Source: Prorocentrum cordatum (taxonomy: Eukaryota; Sar; Dinophyceae; Prorocentrales; Prorocentraceae). From it: 44,883 nucleotides of DNA. The stretch is taken from assembly GCA_963575745.1 (NCBI GenBank), contig CAUYUJ010014333.1:320001-364883 (forward strand). The letters are read 5' to 3'. Positions 28,800 to 39,560 of the stretch are shown here, piece by piece (position 1 is the stretch's first letter; each line of letters starts with the position of its first letter). The notes under the pieces were generated by a model. The model had not been told where the DNA came from. It worked only from the letters and a program-made list of their open reading frames with translations, and did no database searches. Both the position numbers and the translations under genes were made by a program.

Positions 28800-29090
28800 G
28801 CATGGGTACGTTCCGCGCGGGGCATCCGCGAAAAAAGGCCACGCATCTCGGGGACGCACTGACCAGGGTCAATGTCAATGCAAACCGGGGTCAGTCAAGC
28901 CTTGCAGCATCCTGCAAGATCCTGCGAGATCCTGCAAAATCCTGCACGCAAGCCCGGGTCAGCGCACCCCTGCTTCTGCAGGATCAGCGCTCTGGCTGAT
29001 CCCCGTTTGCATTGACCCCCGTCTCAAGGCTCCCGACCAGGGTCGCGGCACAAAGACCCGGCCCGCGAGGCCGTGTATACGGATACGTCA
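28800..29090 (+). repeat. Dispersed repeat family A, split copy, with internal AGATCCTGC repeat
   Basis: TTCCGCGCGGGGCATCCGCG lies at the left and ACCCGGCCCGCGAGGCCG at the right. Between them (about 28900-28990) the unit AAGATCCTGC recurs five to six times, and TCAATGTCAATGCAAACCGG is echoed in inverse by CCGTTTGCATTGACCCC near 29000. The central part looks like a small insertion with its own inverted ends. Confidence 0.6.
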
Positions 29091-29221
29091 AAACTTCGCG
29101 CTCCGAACCGCGCAGGGCGCGCTGCGCGATTACAGCCGCGCCCCCGTGCGGCCATCTGGAAAGGGCGCCCTGATCGCAAAGCGCGGTTGTTTTCGCGCCC
29201 CGTGAGACGAAGCCAGGACGA

Positions 29222-29362
29222 GACCGAAGTCGGGCGAGGATAAATCGAGGATCTCTCAGACCTGGCGGCTCTGGAGGACGTCTCGGCCGCCGCGGCCTTC
29301 TCAGAGCACTCCAGAACGGTCTGAGAGCGTTCCAGTACGCACTGGGACGGTTTCATCCCCGT
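29222..29362 (+). repeat. Dispersed repeat family D, copy 2
   Basis: GAGGATAAATCGAGGATCTC, GGCGGCTCTGGAGGACGTC and CCAGAACGGTCTGAGAGCG correspond in order to 25733-25895. Confidence 0.82.
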
Positions 29363-29729
29363 CCCAGTTCCATCGTGAGACCAGCTGGGCGGCAGGGCAG
29401 CGGCAGCACGCAGGAGCGGCGGCGGCCGCCGCCCGCCCGCCGCCCGCCAGCCCAGCCCTCCACGATGTGGGCAACGCTGCAAAGACAGAAAAAGGCCCTA
29501 AATACCCGATAGTGAGTACCCGTTACGGTGCCGCCGACCGTCGGTCGGTCGCCGGTCGCCTGCGAATTGATCCTCGTCCTGGCCCCGTCCGACCCCGGCC
29601 CATGCTCTGGGTGCATGCGCGCCCCTACCCAAAGTCCTATGCCCTGGACTCGCCTGGCCAGGCTGGCTCGGTCTGGGTGCACGGTCGGCGCCCACGGAGC
29701 TGCTGGAGACGGCAGAGAGAGGAGAGAAG

Positions 29730-29850
29730 GTCGACGACGACGACAACGACGACGACGGCGGCGGCGGCGGCGGCGGGGGTGGCGGCGACGACGATGGCGT
29801 CGGCGGCGACGACGATGGCGGCGAGGGCGTCGGCGGCGGCGACGACCTCA
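29730..29850. repeat. GAC/GGC/GAT trinucleotide tract
   Basis: ACGACGACAACGACGACGAC followed by GGCGGCGGCGG and GACGACGATGGCGTC units. Confidence 0.85.
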
Positions 29851-29899
29851 ACGACCCTGCTCTTTCCGGCTCTCCACTCGCTCCATCCTCCCTGGGCTG

Positions 29900-30339
29900 C
29901 TAACGCCCCTCCCTGGTGCCCGGCCTCCCGTTCCCACCCCGCATCCCAGGCCCGCTCCCCCTCCTCCTCCTCCTCCTCCTCCTCCTCCTCCTCCTCGTCC
30001 TCCTCCTCCTCCTCCTCGCCCTCCCCCACAAAGCGCATGAACTCAGGCTCATCGTCAGCATCGTGGCTCGCGGGGACGTGCTGAGGTCGTGCTCTGCGCC
30101 GCGGCGAGGAGTATGGGGGACTCCAGGGCGGCCACGTGGTCGGCTGCCAAGGTGGACACCCTCATGCTTGACGCCAGGCTGCCAGGCTCAGATTCCAGGC
30201 TGCGATCAACTACTGTTGCGCGCCGTCCTCCTCGGCCAGAGCCATCTTGACACGGGCGGGCGTGCCTGCTGGCAACTAAACGAGACACATTTGCGAAGGT
30301 GCGGTCCATGTCATATAGTGGCAGCTCTCCGTGGCCCAC
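29900..30339 (-). CDS. Possible exon of an acidic protein, unknown function
   Basis: Minus frame 30339-30055 gives RATVVDRSLESEPGSLASSM and VSTLAADHVAALESPILL, mixed and non-repetitive. In the neighbouring frame ASHDADDEPEFMRFVGEG runs into a Glu-rich stretch encoded by the (TCC)n tract at 29956-30018. A frame change is needed near 30055. No family is recognised. Because a microsatellite supplies the acidic run, this may not be a gene. Confidence 0.18.
29956..30018. repeat. (TCC)n microsatellite
   Basis: About 20 TCC units with two TCG substitutions. Confidence 0.95.
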
Positions 30340-31242
30340 CTGGGAAGTGCCGTTGTGTACTTAATTAACTTCGGGAAACGGAAGGAGGAGGCAAAGGAGG
30401 AGGTGATGCACTGCTATTTATTGGGGCGCCGCTGCCCTGCACGGCGTACGATGGCTTGGCGGGTCTCACCGCTTTCTTGTTGCAGAGCTGTCCTCCCGTC
30501 TTGGTTCATACAGCACCGTGTGCTGGCCGGACGCGGGCCTGGTCTGCCTGCATGGCTATCGCTATGAGTGTGCTGGCGGCTTGACATGAAGGTGCGCATG
30601 AACGACGGCACGGTGGCTGAGCCAAAGGCTCCGATGTTCGCGCTTTGCGCCGCGCGAGTCGCGAAGCGCGCATGACGTCGCGCTGTCGCGCCGCCCACCC
30701 TGGAGCAAGAGGAGGACAAGGCACGAGGAGGACGAGGTAATTACGAGGAGGACGAGGGATGAGGAGGATGAGCGAAGCGCGAATCGCCTCGCGCCCTCGC
30801 GAGAGCCCACGATGAGCACATGGGTCGCGCTCGGCGTCTCGAGGGGGCTCTCGCCAGGCCTCGACGGTGAGGTGGCCTGCGTACTCGGTTGCGGCGCGGT
30901 GCGCTCTGCAATCCTGCGGCCGCGCGCCTGCGCACGTGCTGGCCCAAGGATGGCGGGCCGCCCTGGAACGGACGCCGCGCACAGTTGCGCTGCATGCCGC
31001 CCAAGCCCGTGCGGACGGCGCCCATCACATGAGGGGGAATGTCACAGGAGGATCAACTCAGGGGAGAAAACCTCGAGCTGGCATCGGCGATGCATGTCCG
31101 ATGCATTAGCTCGGCCGTAGGCCCCCGACAGCAGATCCCCACGGTCCTGGGCGGGGTGGACAATCGGGCCCCTAGCGGCGATCAGTGAGTGATTGGGATT
31201 CGATGCACTCCCCCCTGAGCCTACCTCCCCGAGCATTACCCC
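30340..31242. other. Intergenic, no supported gene
   Basis: Includes AGGAGGACGAGG-rich DNA at 30710-30770. Overlapping minus frames between 30500 and 31030 are open but show no domain or conserved motif. Confidence 0.4.
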
Positions 31243-31395
31243 ATGGCCGTTCAGGACGATCCGGGCACACCTGGAACGCCCTCGGCAATGCGCAGCCGCC
31301 GAAGGCATCCCGACCCGAGGCTGGACGACCGCCGAGAAGCGACGAGAACGTCCGAAACTCTCGAGCCTCGAAAGCCTGAACCATCCCCCCTACGC
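31243..31395 (+). repeat. Dispersed repeat family H, copy 1
   Basis: GTTCAGGACGATC, GAACG.CCTCGG and AACGTCCGAAACTCTCGAGCC correspond to 33975-34110. A further diverged stretch is at about 33820-33885 (CCCTAGAGCCTCGAACCTCG). Similarity is patchy. Confidence 0.45.
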
Positions 31396-32421
31396 CCCCT
31401 GAGCATGTCCCCCCGAAACGTTGCCCTTGACACTACCGGAAAATTCGGCGGCGTCGAGCAGGGTAACCGGAAGTGATCCGCTTCTGTCCTGGGACGGGGC
31501 AGGCTCTCATCCATGCTCTGGGCGGTGTCGGCGGAACACTTCGTTGTGCAGCTGGGCCGCTGCAGGCAGCCCGAGGTTGCTTTTTGGCCGAGTGGTAGGG
31601 CAAATGCCAGATACAGCCTGTTCTGCATCCTGGCATTGGTGAGGGTTCCAGGACGGAGCGTGCGATTGCAGCACTATGTCACTATTCCTCCTCCTCCCCG
31701 CCCTCATTCGCAACCTCTTTCTGCGAGTCCTCCTGCTCCTTGTCGTTCCGTTCCGTTCCGTTCCTCCTCCTCCTCCTCCTCCTCCTCCTCCTCCTCCTCC
31801 TCCTCCTCCCCCAGCTCCAACTCCTCCTCTCGATCCTCCTACGCCGCCGTCTCGCATGCGCGAGGACAAGACAAGGATCAGAACGACGAGCGTGCGGGGC
31901 GCGGGACGAGGAGAGCGCAGAGGCCGGGGGCGGACGACGACAAGGGGAGGAATGTAAAGGGAACCTGGGGGCTCCGGAGCAGCACAGGGAGCCACGCAGC
32001 AGCAGGAGAAGCAGGGGGGAGGCGAGAGGGGATCAGAGAGCATAGCTAAAGAGGATGGGAAAAAGGGACGAAGGAGGGAGGAGGGAGAGAAGGACAATAG
32101 GAGGACGGGGAGGAGGAGCAGGAAGAGGAGGAGGAGGAGACAGGCCATCCCTCCCTCCCTCCCCCCCGAAAGTACTTCTTGCCATAGGCAGTCAAAGTGC
32201 ACAATTGTCGTCGGTTTGACAACTTCACGCCGTGTCCTGAGCCCTCTGTGGGTCCCTGGGGCCATCGTCGCGTACCAAAAATGAGGCACCTGCTCGCAAG
32301 CAAATTTCGCACCTTCCGACCAATACGGTCCCCTCAGAGACTACTCCGACCGTCCGATGATGAGACCGACCGTGACCCCCACCCCATGGCAGAACTTCCA
32401 AGCATCCCCCTGGTATCCCCC
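31396..32421. other. Intergenic with TCC tract, no supported gene
   Basis: Pure (TCC)n at about 31764-31807, preceded by a GTTCCGTTCCGTTCCGTTCC pentamer repeat (31744-31763). A mirrored GGA-rich block lies at 32050-32145. Nothing recognisable in any frame. Confidence 0.6.
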
Positions 32422-32613
32422 TTCGGCGGCGAGCGAGGGAAATGGTATGGATAAGGCTCTCCCAGAATGCAGCGGGGCTTCTCAGAAGCCCTCCGGCCGT
32501 CTGAGAAGTTCTGTCTTCGGGGAAGATTTAGAAAACTCCTCGTAAGGCTGGAGGACGTCCGAGCCTTCTGAGAAGGCTCGCCCCGTCTCACTTCACCCCC
32601 GGGCTGGCCGCCG
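32422..32613. mobile_element. MITE-like element, copy 3
   Basis: Begins TTCGGCGGCGAGCGAGGGAA. The right end is CGCCCCGTCTCACTTCACCC...GGCCGCCGA, an imperfect inverted copy. The interior GCTTCTCAGAAGCCCTC, TTCTGTCTTCGGGGAAG, TTAGAAAACT and CCTTCTGAGAAGG blocks follow the same order as in the 6013 copy. Confidence 0.72.
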
Positions 32614-32909
32614 ACCCCTGGTCTCCTTCCTCGGCATGCCTTCCAAGACGGCCATGAAAAGCACTGAGCGCCCCCGAGACGCTCATAACGTGACAAGTAG
32701 GAGTGCGACTCGTCTGCGCACGTGCTGTCCAGCTCCGGGCGGCTCCGAGACAAGCCCACGAGTCGTTCAAGAATATCCTGGCGGCCAGGGCAGATGCCAG
32801 CCTGGCCGCCGCGCAAGCACTGCAGCCGACGCGACGCAGAAGCACGGCGCTGCGGACGCAGTCTCGAGCCGCTCCCGTCTGCGAGGGCCCTGTCGTGCCC
32901 GACGCGGCG

Positions 32910-33035
32910 CATGAGGTTGGCGGCGAGCACGAGGGGGCAGGGGAACAAGGGAAGGCTTCTTCGAAGGCGGCTGCTTCTTAGAAGGCGCTAGCCTTAAATC
33001 TTCAGACATGGCCCGCACATTCTGAGAAGCACGGG
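32910..33035 (+). repeat. Dispersed repeat family G, copy 2
   Basis: Ordered matches to 5855-6002 (GGCTGCTTCTTAGAAGG, ACATGGCCCGCACATTCTGA, GAAGCACG). Confidence 0.6.
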
Positions 33036-33050
33036 TGTGCTTATCGGGGA

Positions 33051-33247
33051 GACTCGGGGTTGGGAGACTCGGGTTGGCCTGACAGGGCCGTCAGGAAAAT
33101 GACGAGACCCAATCTGAAATTTGACGCGAGCTCCCGCTGCAAACATCCCGCAAAAACTCACGACGTCAAAAACCCAGGACGGGCTCCTCCAAAAACGGCA
33201 TCCTGACCGAGCTCCAACGAACTCGAATCTTACGATTTCCCGATTCT
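33051..33247 (+). repeat. Dispersed repeat family B, copy 2
   Basis: Ordered matches to 6686-6880 (TGACAGGGCCGTCAGGAA, TTTGACGCGAGCTCCCGC, CCGAGCTCCAACGAACTCGA). Confidence 0.8.
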
Positions 33248-33595
33248 AGAAAGCCTTCCCCTCTCCAACCTACCCCCCTCTTGAAGAACATGGAGAACCG
33301 ACACCAACACCACCAGGGACCGCCAGCGGGAGGAGCCAGGGAAGGGTCACCTAGTGGTGTGGCCCCCGCTCGGGACATCTCCTATCCCCGGCTCGGCGAG
33401 GCATCGTGGACCTCCTCGCTGGAGGTGGCCTCCTGGTGGTGTTGGTGTCGCTTCTCCTTCCCCCCCCGTCTTCGCGCGGCCGACAGAAAGCCCGTCGTGT
33501 GCCCGCCGCGGCTCCAGGCCGCCCAGAGGCCGCGCTGCCCCTCCACGAGGGCGCATCGGCAGTGCATCGGCGGTGCAGCGGCGACGCCTGGAGGG

Positions 33596-33752
33596 CGACG
33601 AGATCTATGCATATCAACTGCTCCTGGCCAGGCCCATCCTGGGCCCAGGAGCTGTGTATACGCCTTCCTGGCTTGGCCAAGGAGGCACATACACAGCTCC
33701 TGGGCCCAGGATGGGCCTGGCGAGGAGCAGTGCATATGCATAGAGCTCGTCG
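33596..33752. repeat. 157-bp near-perfect palindrome
   Basis: Arms 33596-33664 and 33684-33752 (69 nt each) are inverted copies with about six mismatches. Each contains CCAGGCCCATCCTGGGCCCA. The 19-base centre (TTCCTGGCTTGGCCAAGGA) is itself partly self-complementary (TCCT/AGGA). It could form a long hairpin. Both strands encode near-identical peptides across the two arms, which is a consequence of the symmetry. It may be a foldback element or the junction of an inverted duplication. Confidence 0.95.
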
Positions 33753-33974
33753 TCCCAGATTGGAGGGAGAGGAGGGCGGGACGATGCGGATCGCGCCGCA
33801 GCGGCGGTGCGGCGTGGGATATCGCCGACGACCGACAAAAGTTTCTGGAACCCTAGAGCCTCGAACCTCGAGACTCATTCCCCATGTGCAGTCCCCCCCC
33901 CTCCTACATCCCCGCAAGTCCGACTCGATCCGTGTCGTCCGTCTGGCTGTCGGGCAAAACTCTGGCCGCAGGCG

Positions 33975-34110
33975 GCGGTTCGGGACGATCTCGACGCTCC
34001 CAGAACGACCTCGGCGAGGCGCCGTTGCTGGGGAGCAACCCGAGTCTGCCAAAACGACGCCAACCGACGCAAACGTCCGAAACCCTCGAACCTGGAAACC
34101 CCCCTTTTCG
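33975..34110 (+). repeat. Dispersed repeat family H, copy 2
   Basis: GTTCGGGACGATCTCGACGC, AGAACGACCTCGGCGAGG and AACGTCCGAAACCCTCGAAC correspond to 31243-31395. Confidence 0.45.
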
Positions 34111-34869
34111 TCCGACCTTCGGCTGCACGCAAGTGGCCTCTGGTGCGCGGCCTGACTGGGGGCACGGGGTGGCCAAACATGGGCGCGGAAGCCGCTATTA
34201 CTGTTCCGCGTTCAGCGCCTAGGCCCGCACCAGGGGTCAGTCTGGCAAAGGGTCACTCATCCGACCCGAGCACTCGAGTTGGAGATCGACTGCAGAACTG
34301 ATTCGCCCCCAGGCTTGAATATCTCGTCGAACCAACGGGAAATACATATTTGTTTCGTAGATATACGAACGTGTTCTACGGATTCTCTCCGTCGGATTGA
34401 CGAGCATGTCAACTCCGGGGTGGATTAGCCGTCGATCCCCTGCTCGAACAGCGGCACCCGGAGGCGGGCGCTGGAGGCGCCGGGCCTCAAAGGCCTGCTT
34501 GCCGCGCGAGAGCGGAAACGCAGTGGTTTCGGGCGATCTGCGGCGGGGAGGCGGAGATGCCCCGTTCCTCCTCGTCCTCCTCGTCCTCCTCCTCTTCGTC
34601 CTCCTCCTCGTCCTCGTCCTCCTCCTCCCCCTCCTCGAGCGGAGTCGTCGGTCACCCACCTTTCTGGCGCGCGGTAGGCCTTGCCACCTGCGCACGCACA
34701 CACCTGCAGATGGCTCGCTCGAGATCTGGTTCCATCGGCGACGGGTGCCGACTGCACCCACGGTGAAGATAGAACGCAAAGATAGTGGGGAGAAGAGAAA
34801 CGCGAGAAAGCGAGATATGACCGAGACGACCAACAGGGCAGCGGGCGGGGGAAGAGCTAGAAAGACAAG
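34111..34869. other. Intergenic beyond the 3' end of LINE-B
   Basis: Holds a (TCC/TCG)n tract at 34566-34635. On the minus strand it lies downstream of the last recognisable LINE-B coding, so it may contain its 3' untranslated region, but no tail was found. Confidence 0.45.
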
Positions 34870-35658
34870 TCACAAGGCGGACGAAGTGGGGACAGACCCA
34901 CAAGTGCCTAAAGTTACACGCAGACGCACAGCCGAAATAGCAACGAGACCCTTCCTCTTGAAAGGCCGCTGGTGTGATCCACCCGCCGCACCACGATTTG
35001 AGCAGAGCTGGCCTCCAGGAAGGGGGAAGGACAAGGTCTGCGCTCTCGCATCCGCCCAGCCGATCCGAGCGATGTCTTCACGGGCTTGCGGGAACCACTC
35101 GAAGAGGCGCCTTGCGAACAAAGTCTGCTGAGCTTCGGGGGAGATGGAAGCCGAAAGATGGCGCAGGAAAAGACGCTGAGGATGAAGAACTCTGACAGGT
35201 TTGCGGGGATGAGAAAAGAGATAAACATCAAGATTCACAACTGCACGGCCATCCGCCTCCCGAAGCTTAGGGCACTTCTCAAACCCAGCGGCAGCATCGC
35301 AGAGGTGTGCGGCGAAGGCAGGCTTCCCAAAAACTCGGCCATGGAGTACCCGAGACAGCCCCGGCCACGGAGAGGTGCATTTCTGCGGTCTCGTACGCAC
35401 TACGGTAAGCAATCTCCAAGGACGTGAACGTGATTGTGCTGGCATGAGAAAGTTGAGCAATTGAGCGCATTTGCATGATCTTAATCTGCGGCCCACCCCA
35501 GTTTCCCAAGCTACACCAGGACCCACGAGGAAGCCCACAGTGGGTGAGGTCGAAAAAGGCCCACGAGGATTGTGATTTTTTGTCATGGGGGAAGCTGGGA
35601 GGGGTTGGAAGTGGCCCACGTAAGACAAAACGAAAAGCACCCTGGAATCGCAAAGCAC
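34870..35658 (-). pseudogene. LINE-B: region C-terminal to reverse transcriptase
   Basis: A 262-residue frame beginning SRVLFVLSYVGHFQPLPAS, like the 'YN-x-xxxSVLSYVxQL-xxLP' segment that follows the RT thumb in this LINE family. KPVRVLHPQRLFLRHL and TLFARRLFEWFPQARED come further on. A second frame (35653-35279) carries part of the same region, so there is a frameshift within 35280-35650. Assignment rests mainly on position and the short SVLSYV-like signature. Confidence 0.5.
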
Positions 35659-35716
35659 CGCGGCGAGCGACGGGGGGGGACCCTGGCTCGAATGCCCCTG
35701 GGCCCCCGCGAGGAAC

Positions 35717-36262
35717 TCATTGAACGGCTTTTCCCGAGAGGCAGTGGGAAGAACCGCTGGGCCAGGCCAAACTCCGAAATATAAAACGGACTCCGCAATC
35801 GCGAAGTCGGCCCACTGGGGGGGGGGGGGGGGCGAACCTGCGGAGCTTCACTCTGCGCAACCCTGCGCGAGCCTCCGAGAACTCATCGAGCAAGGGGGCT
35901 ATCTTGCACTTCCTGCGCTTCAGGACGAGGCGCGCAAGGGTAGCCCCATCTTCAAAGACGAGCCAGGCAAAGCGCAGGCCGGCCAGGCGAAAGATGACGA
36001 GATCGACGTCGTCAGCACATGCTCGGGCAACTCCCCGAAGCGAACGCCCGATGGCCCCCTGAAATTTGACCATGAATGGGTCAGCACCCACGGCAAAAAG
36101 CGCGTCACTGGCAGGACAGCCCTGGATGACCCCGCTCGAGAGCCAGCACCAGCGCTGCATGTCACCCTCAAGACATCCGACGCATGCAACATTCCAGTTG
36201 AGCAGCTCAACCACGGCCACAGGGGAGGGGGGGGCTTTCGCGCGCCCCAGGGTCTGGAGCAC
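35717..36262 (-). pseudogene. LINE-B: reverse transcriptase motifs B, C and D
   Basis: The frame reads SSGVIQGCPASDALFAVGAD then PFMVKFQGA (motif B, 'SGVxQGCPxS-xxLF-xxxDPF'), ARACADDVDLVIF (motif C with both aspartates, CADD) and LVLKRRKCKIAPL (motif D). This is a different RT type from LINE-A, closer to the QGCPLS class seen in many protist LINEs. A G15 run at about 35818-35832 near its end, read on the plus strand, disturbs the frame before 35820. Confidence 0.72.
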
Positions 36263-36268
36263 CTAGCG

Positions 36269-36748
36269 CTAGCACATAGACAGAACGCTTGGCCGAAAGT
36301 CAGAACTCACCAGGGCAGGGCGGCGACGCTCGACGCCAGACTCCATGCTAGTCTGTCTGGCGAGGGCGTCCAGCTCCACGATATTGCCCCCGAAGCATCC
36401 AGGGGGGGTAATGCCCCGCTGGGGCTCTGCCAAACTGGCAGGGAAGGCTTCGGTTAAAGCTTTGATCGTCACGGCAGTGATAATCGTGTTAGCACACGAT
36501 TTATATCCAAAGGGCCCGGTGTCAGAGGCAGCCGCAGCCCGAAAAACGCCCGCAGAGGAGTCCGCGTCCTCTTCCCCCGTCGGGGTGAACGCTCCCAAAA
36601 CCACATTATAGTTAGGAAGCACGCGCCAGCCGTCGAGCTGCCAGCGCATACACTCCCACGGGAGGTCAAGTCCTCCATGAGCGCGCTGCCACGCAGCATG
36701 CGGGATCCCATCTGGGCCTGGGGCACTGCGTTGAAGTCGTTTCGCCAA
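36269..36748 (-). pseudogene. LINE-B: reverse transcriptase fingers and motif A
   Basis: The frame reads RSAPGPDGIPHAAWQ, SCANTIITAVTIKALTEAF (the 'LxNxDxKI-x-A' helix), EPQRGITPPGCFGGNIVELD (the 'QRGFxxGRxxxxNIxxLD' block) and RPALVSSDFRPSVLSM. The last is motif A with catalytic Asp, then the frame is lost (expected AFPS). It lies directly before the motif B/C frame at 36262. Confidence 0.72.
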
Positions 36749-37440
36749 CTCCTGAGAATGAGCGGCTCAAGCGCGGGGGGGGATGAGAGCAATCGGGTCG
36801 GGCCTGGAACGCATCGACATACCTCGCCAACGTCAAAGTCATACGGTTTTGCCGTGGACACAGGGCCCCAGCGGGTGGCCAGAGCAGCAGGGATCCGCGG
36901 TGGAGTCTGCGCGACTCCACGATCGGGCGCGCGAATGCCAGCGAGCGCGGCGCGGCGATCAAAGGGCGACCAAAGCTGCGTCATCTTCTGGGCCCGTCGT
37001 TGACGCTTGCGACTCCGATCCAGCTTGCGAGGGTCAGCGAGCTGCCGGGCGCAGGACGAAAAGCCCACTCAAGCATGGCGGGCAAGCTCTCAATGAAGGG
37101 AATCGGAGAGGAGCGCGAAGGACGAGGGCGCGATGGGGGCGATGGACTTCGCATCATCGTTGAGGAGGTGTTCACGACAAAGAGGATGAGAACGGTAGAG
37201 CTTCAAAGCGAACTGCCACTGCTGACGGATGACCGCACGGGCCACGCCGCGCACCATGAGATAGCGAGCGAATGGGGGATCCGGACTCCGCAGGACACCC
37301 GCCTTTCGAGCATGCCTAGCACTTCCCAACGTCGTCATCTTGAAGCAATCAAAGCGGAGGGGAGGGGGGACATGGAGAAAAAGATAGAGAGAGAGAGAGA
37401 GAATACAAAACATGATAAATAAATATATACATAGAGAGAG
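36749..37440 (-). pseudogene. LINE-B: linker between endonuclease and RT, with an AG/TA microsatellite
   Basis: Frame 37068-36469 gives RKRQRRAQKMTQLWSPFDRR, typical of the pre-RT region. Frame 37623-37090 gives RGVARAVIRQQWQFALKLY. The microsatellite at 37385-37440 (GAGAGAGAG, AAATAAATATATACATA) inserts Leu/Ser-rich codons into the frame that joins the endonuclease to the linker. Confidence 0.55.
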
Positions 37441-37442
37441 AG
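37385..37442. repeat. AG/TA microsatellite inside LINE-B
   Basis: GATAGAGAGAGAGAGAGAGA followed by AT-rich TAAATAAATATATACATA and another AGAGAGAG run. It separates endonuclease-like from linker-like coding. Confidence 0.9.
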
Positions 37443-38281
37443 GCTGGCACTCTGCAGCATCAAGCGCCAGCTGCATGCATCGCTGGAATCCGGCAGACTC
37501 GAACACTTCTCGCGGCGCAGGGTGCTGATGGATTGGCAAGTCAGCCCGCGCTCGAAGTGCCGCGCCCGCGGCGGCATGATCAGAGATGCGCTCCGCCGCT
37601 AGGAGTTCGGGCTGGTCCGTCACCTCGCCCCCCGACGCGACTTGGGAGAGAATCCAACCAGGCTACGAAGCGACCGCCCTGTCAATGAACGAAAGGATTC
37701 CCGCGGAGGGTTTAAAGTAGGCGGGCGTGTTCAGGTGGGTTCCCAGAGATGAGCGCGCGGTGGTTGGCGGGGTCGTCACCGGCAACTTCTACAACCGCCT
37801 TGACGGAGCCCAGAAGGCCCCGACGCTGCTCTCTGCCAAGCCCAAAACTGTGGACATTGAAGGCGACATCGCGCAAACTGAACTTCGCAAGAAACGCCCA
37901 CCCGGGAACCAGTGGGAAGGATGAGATAAGAAGACGCTCAATGCCGAAACGCGCGCGTCTTTCTTGGGATGGCGAGAACCGGAGGAGAGGCGAAAGGGGG
38001 AAAAAGAGAAGGCTGGGGAGAAAAAAGAAAGAGGCTCGAAAAGGGAGATGCAGGTGGTGGAGGTGATCATTCAAATCTGGCTCCACTCCGTGCACTTCTT
38101 GCAAAGCAGCGATGCTGCCCTGCTCTTGCAAGCGCCGAAGAAATCTCATCTTCCGAGCGCGGAGAGCTGCAGAGTGGCGGAGAAGGATATTCGCATCCGA
38201 GTGGTGGAAAAGGCCATTCGCATTCCAATTGACGATGCGAGAGGAAGAGGAAACAGACGGGGAGAGGATGGTCCATGCCAC
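37443..38281 (-). pseudogene. LINE-B: AP-type endonuclease
   Basis: Frame 38281-37712 has RIVNWNANGLFHH at residues 15-27 (the N-terminal W-N-x-N-G-L motif) and AALQEVHGVEPDL, the catalytic Glu motif. A VVEVAGDDPANHRALISG segment matches the GGDFN region, here degraded. The C-terminal SDH motif is in another frame (37623-37090) as RISDHAAAGAALRARADL. Order and spacing fit an endonuclease/exonuclease/phosphatase domain of a LINE. At least one frameshift is present between 37620 and 37710. The stretch 37840-38140 carries extra pyrimidine-rich coding (FFFLPSLLFFPLSPLL), probably an expansion. Confidence 0.7.
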
Positions 38282-38349
38282 AGGGCGCAGAAGCTGCTAG
38301 GAGCTCCACGCAATAGGCCCCCCGCACGGCACGGCGCACGAGCTGGGAC

Positions 38350-39513
38350 ATCTCCTGCTGGTCAACGCCCTCCTAGACGAAGTTCGCAGCAGCGCACTTC
38401 AAGTGCGGCTCCTCCGAGTTGACGAGCGGCGTGACTTTGATGATAAGCGGGCGCCAGTTCGCACTGATCTCCCCTTTGCACAGGCCAATGCAAAACTTAC
38501 GGTCGGGAAAGTGGGCCTCGAGAGCCCGTCTGATGTTATTGCACGTCGCCTCTCTCTCTTGATGGTGGCAGCGTTATTGTCGGGACCCACGAACAGCCCA
38601 GTCTCCTCGTTGGTCGTCGCCGTCGTGTGGAACCTCCGCCACGTCGAGCTCGGAGATCGGTCTGTGCGCCTGGTACGAAGACCCCCCAGAGCTTGCGAAA
38701 CCCGTCTTGATAACAGTCCAGCAGCTCCCATTAACCTGATAGTGTCCTTCTTGCTTGCCGGCTCGCCTTCAACAAGCCAACCGTCTGCAGTGACGTTGTA
38801 GTCCTCGAGCCACGAGCGGAGCCCATCGGCAACTGCAGTAGCTGTGACCAGCAGCATCGATCTCACGATCGAGGGAGCCACCAGGAATGAACTGCTCGAC
38901 GAGGGGCTGCTCCTTGCGGGCCAGCAAGAGTCCTTTTCTGGACTTCCTGATGAAGAGCATGGAATTGGCGCTCAGTCTCAGAGAGCCGTGCCTCGTGCAA
39001 GCGCTGGGCACCCTCGACGTTCGAAACCCGCAGCTCCTTCTGCGAGTGCAGCGTCTTGTACGAGCCATTGACGGTGCGCTGCAAGTTGGCCATGGCTGAG
39101 GTGACGCTCCCGAAGACCCTGCCCACTGATTCGAGAATGTTGGGCATGCTGTTGACGACGTGTCCCTTGAGAGAGTCGAAGTCGCAGCGCAGGTCGGCGG
39201 CATCAGTCTGTTTGCGACGCTTGGGATCGTCAGCGCCTCCACCTTCACGGCGAGGAGAATCAGAAAGAGAGACGATCTCCTGGCTCTGGCTGTTGGGGAA
39301 CGTGGGTGCGGCCTCCCATGCCGCCAGAAGCCAAGCATCCACGCAAACAGCTGCACCATGAGGAGTAGACACCTGCACAGAACCATTGCCGAGCATCTCC
39401 CGCTTGCGTTGCAAGCGCCCGCATGGTGACGACAGATCCTGCGAAGGTGGCCAAAAAAGGATGCGGGAAGGGCGCGCACCCGAATTGCCTGGGCCCAGCG
39501 ACGGATACCTCAA
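38350..39513 (-). pseudogene. LINE-B: ORF1-like protein
   Basis: Frame 39513-38863 contains DDPKRRKQTDAADLRCDFDS and a helical, coiled-coil-like stretch (VGRVFGSVTSAMANLQRTV, RLHEARLSETERQFHALHQE). The next frame (38881-38399) contains DGWLVEGEPASKK, TIRLMGAAGLLSRRVSQALGG and GLFVGPDNNAATIKRERR, then SFALACAKG. The layout of coiled coil followed by a compact domain with a 'GPDKN-xxxxxRE' loop matches ORF1 products of dinoflagellate LINEs, which bind element RNA. A further frame is needed at the end (EISANWRPLIIKV). It lies between the leader-like sequence and the endonuclease on the same strand. Confidence 0.6.
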
Positions 39514-39560
39514 AGGTAATCGCTGGTTCTAAGGCGTCGATTGCCCTTCATGACGGTTAC

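Noticed and set aside
30506-31028. Overlapping minus frames considered as a pentatricopeptide or similar host gene
   Set aside because: No 35-residue repeat periodicity or conserved motif could be found in any of the three frames.
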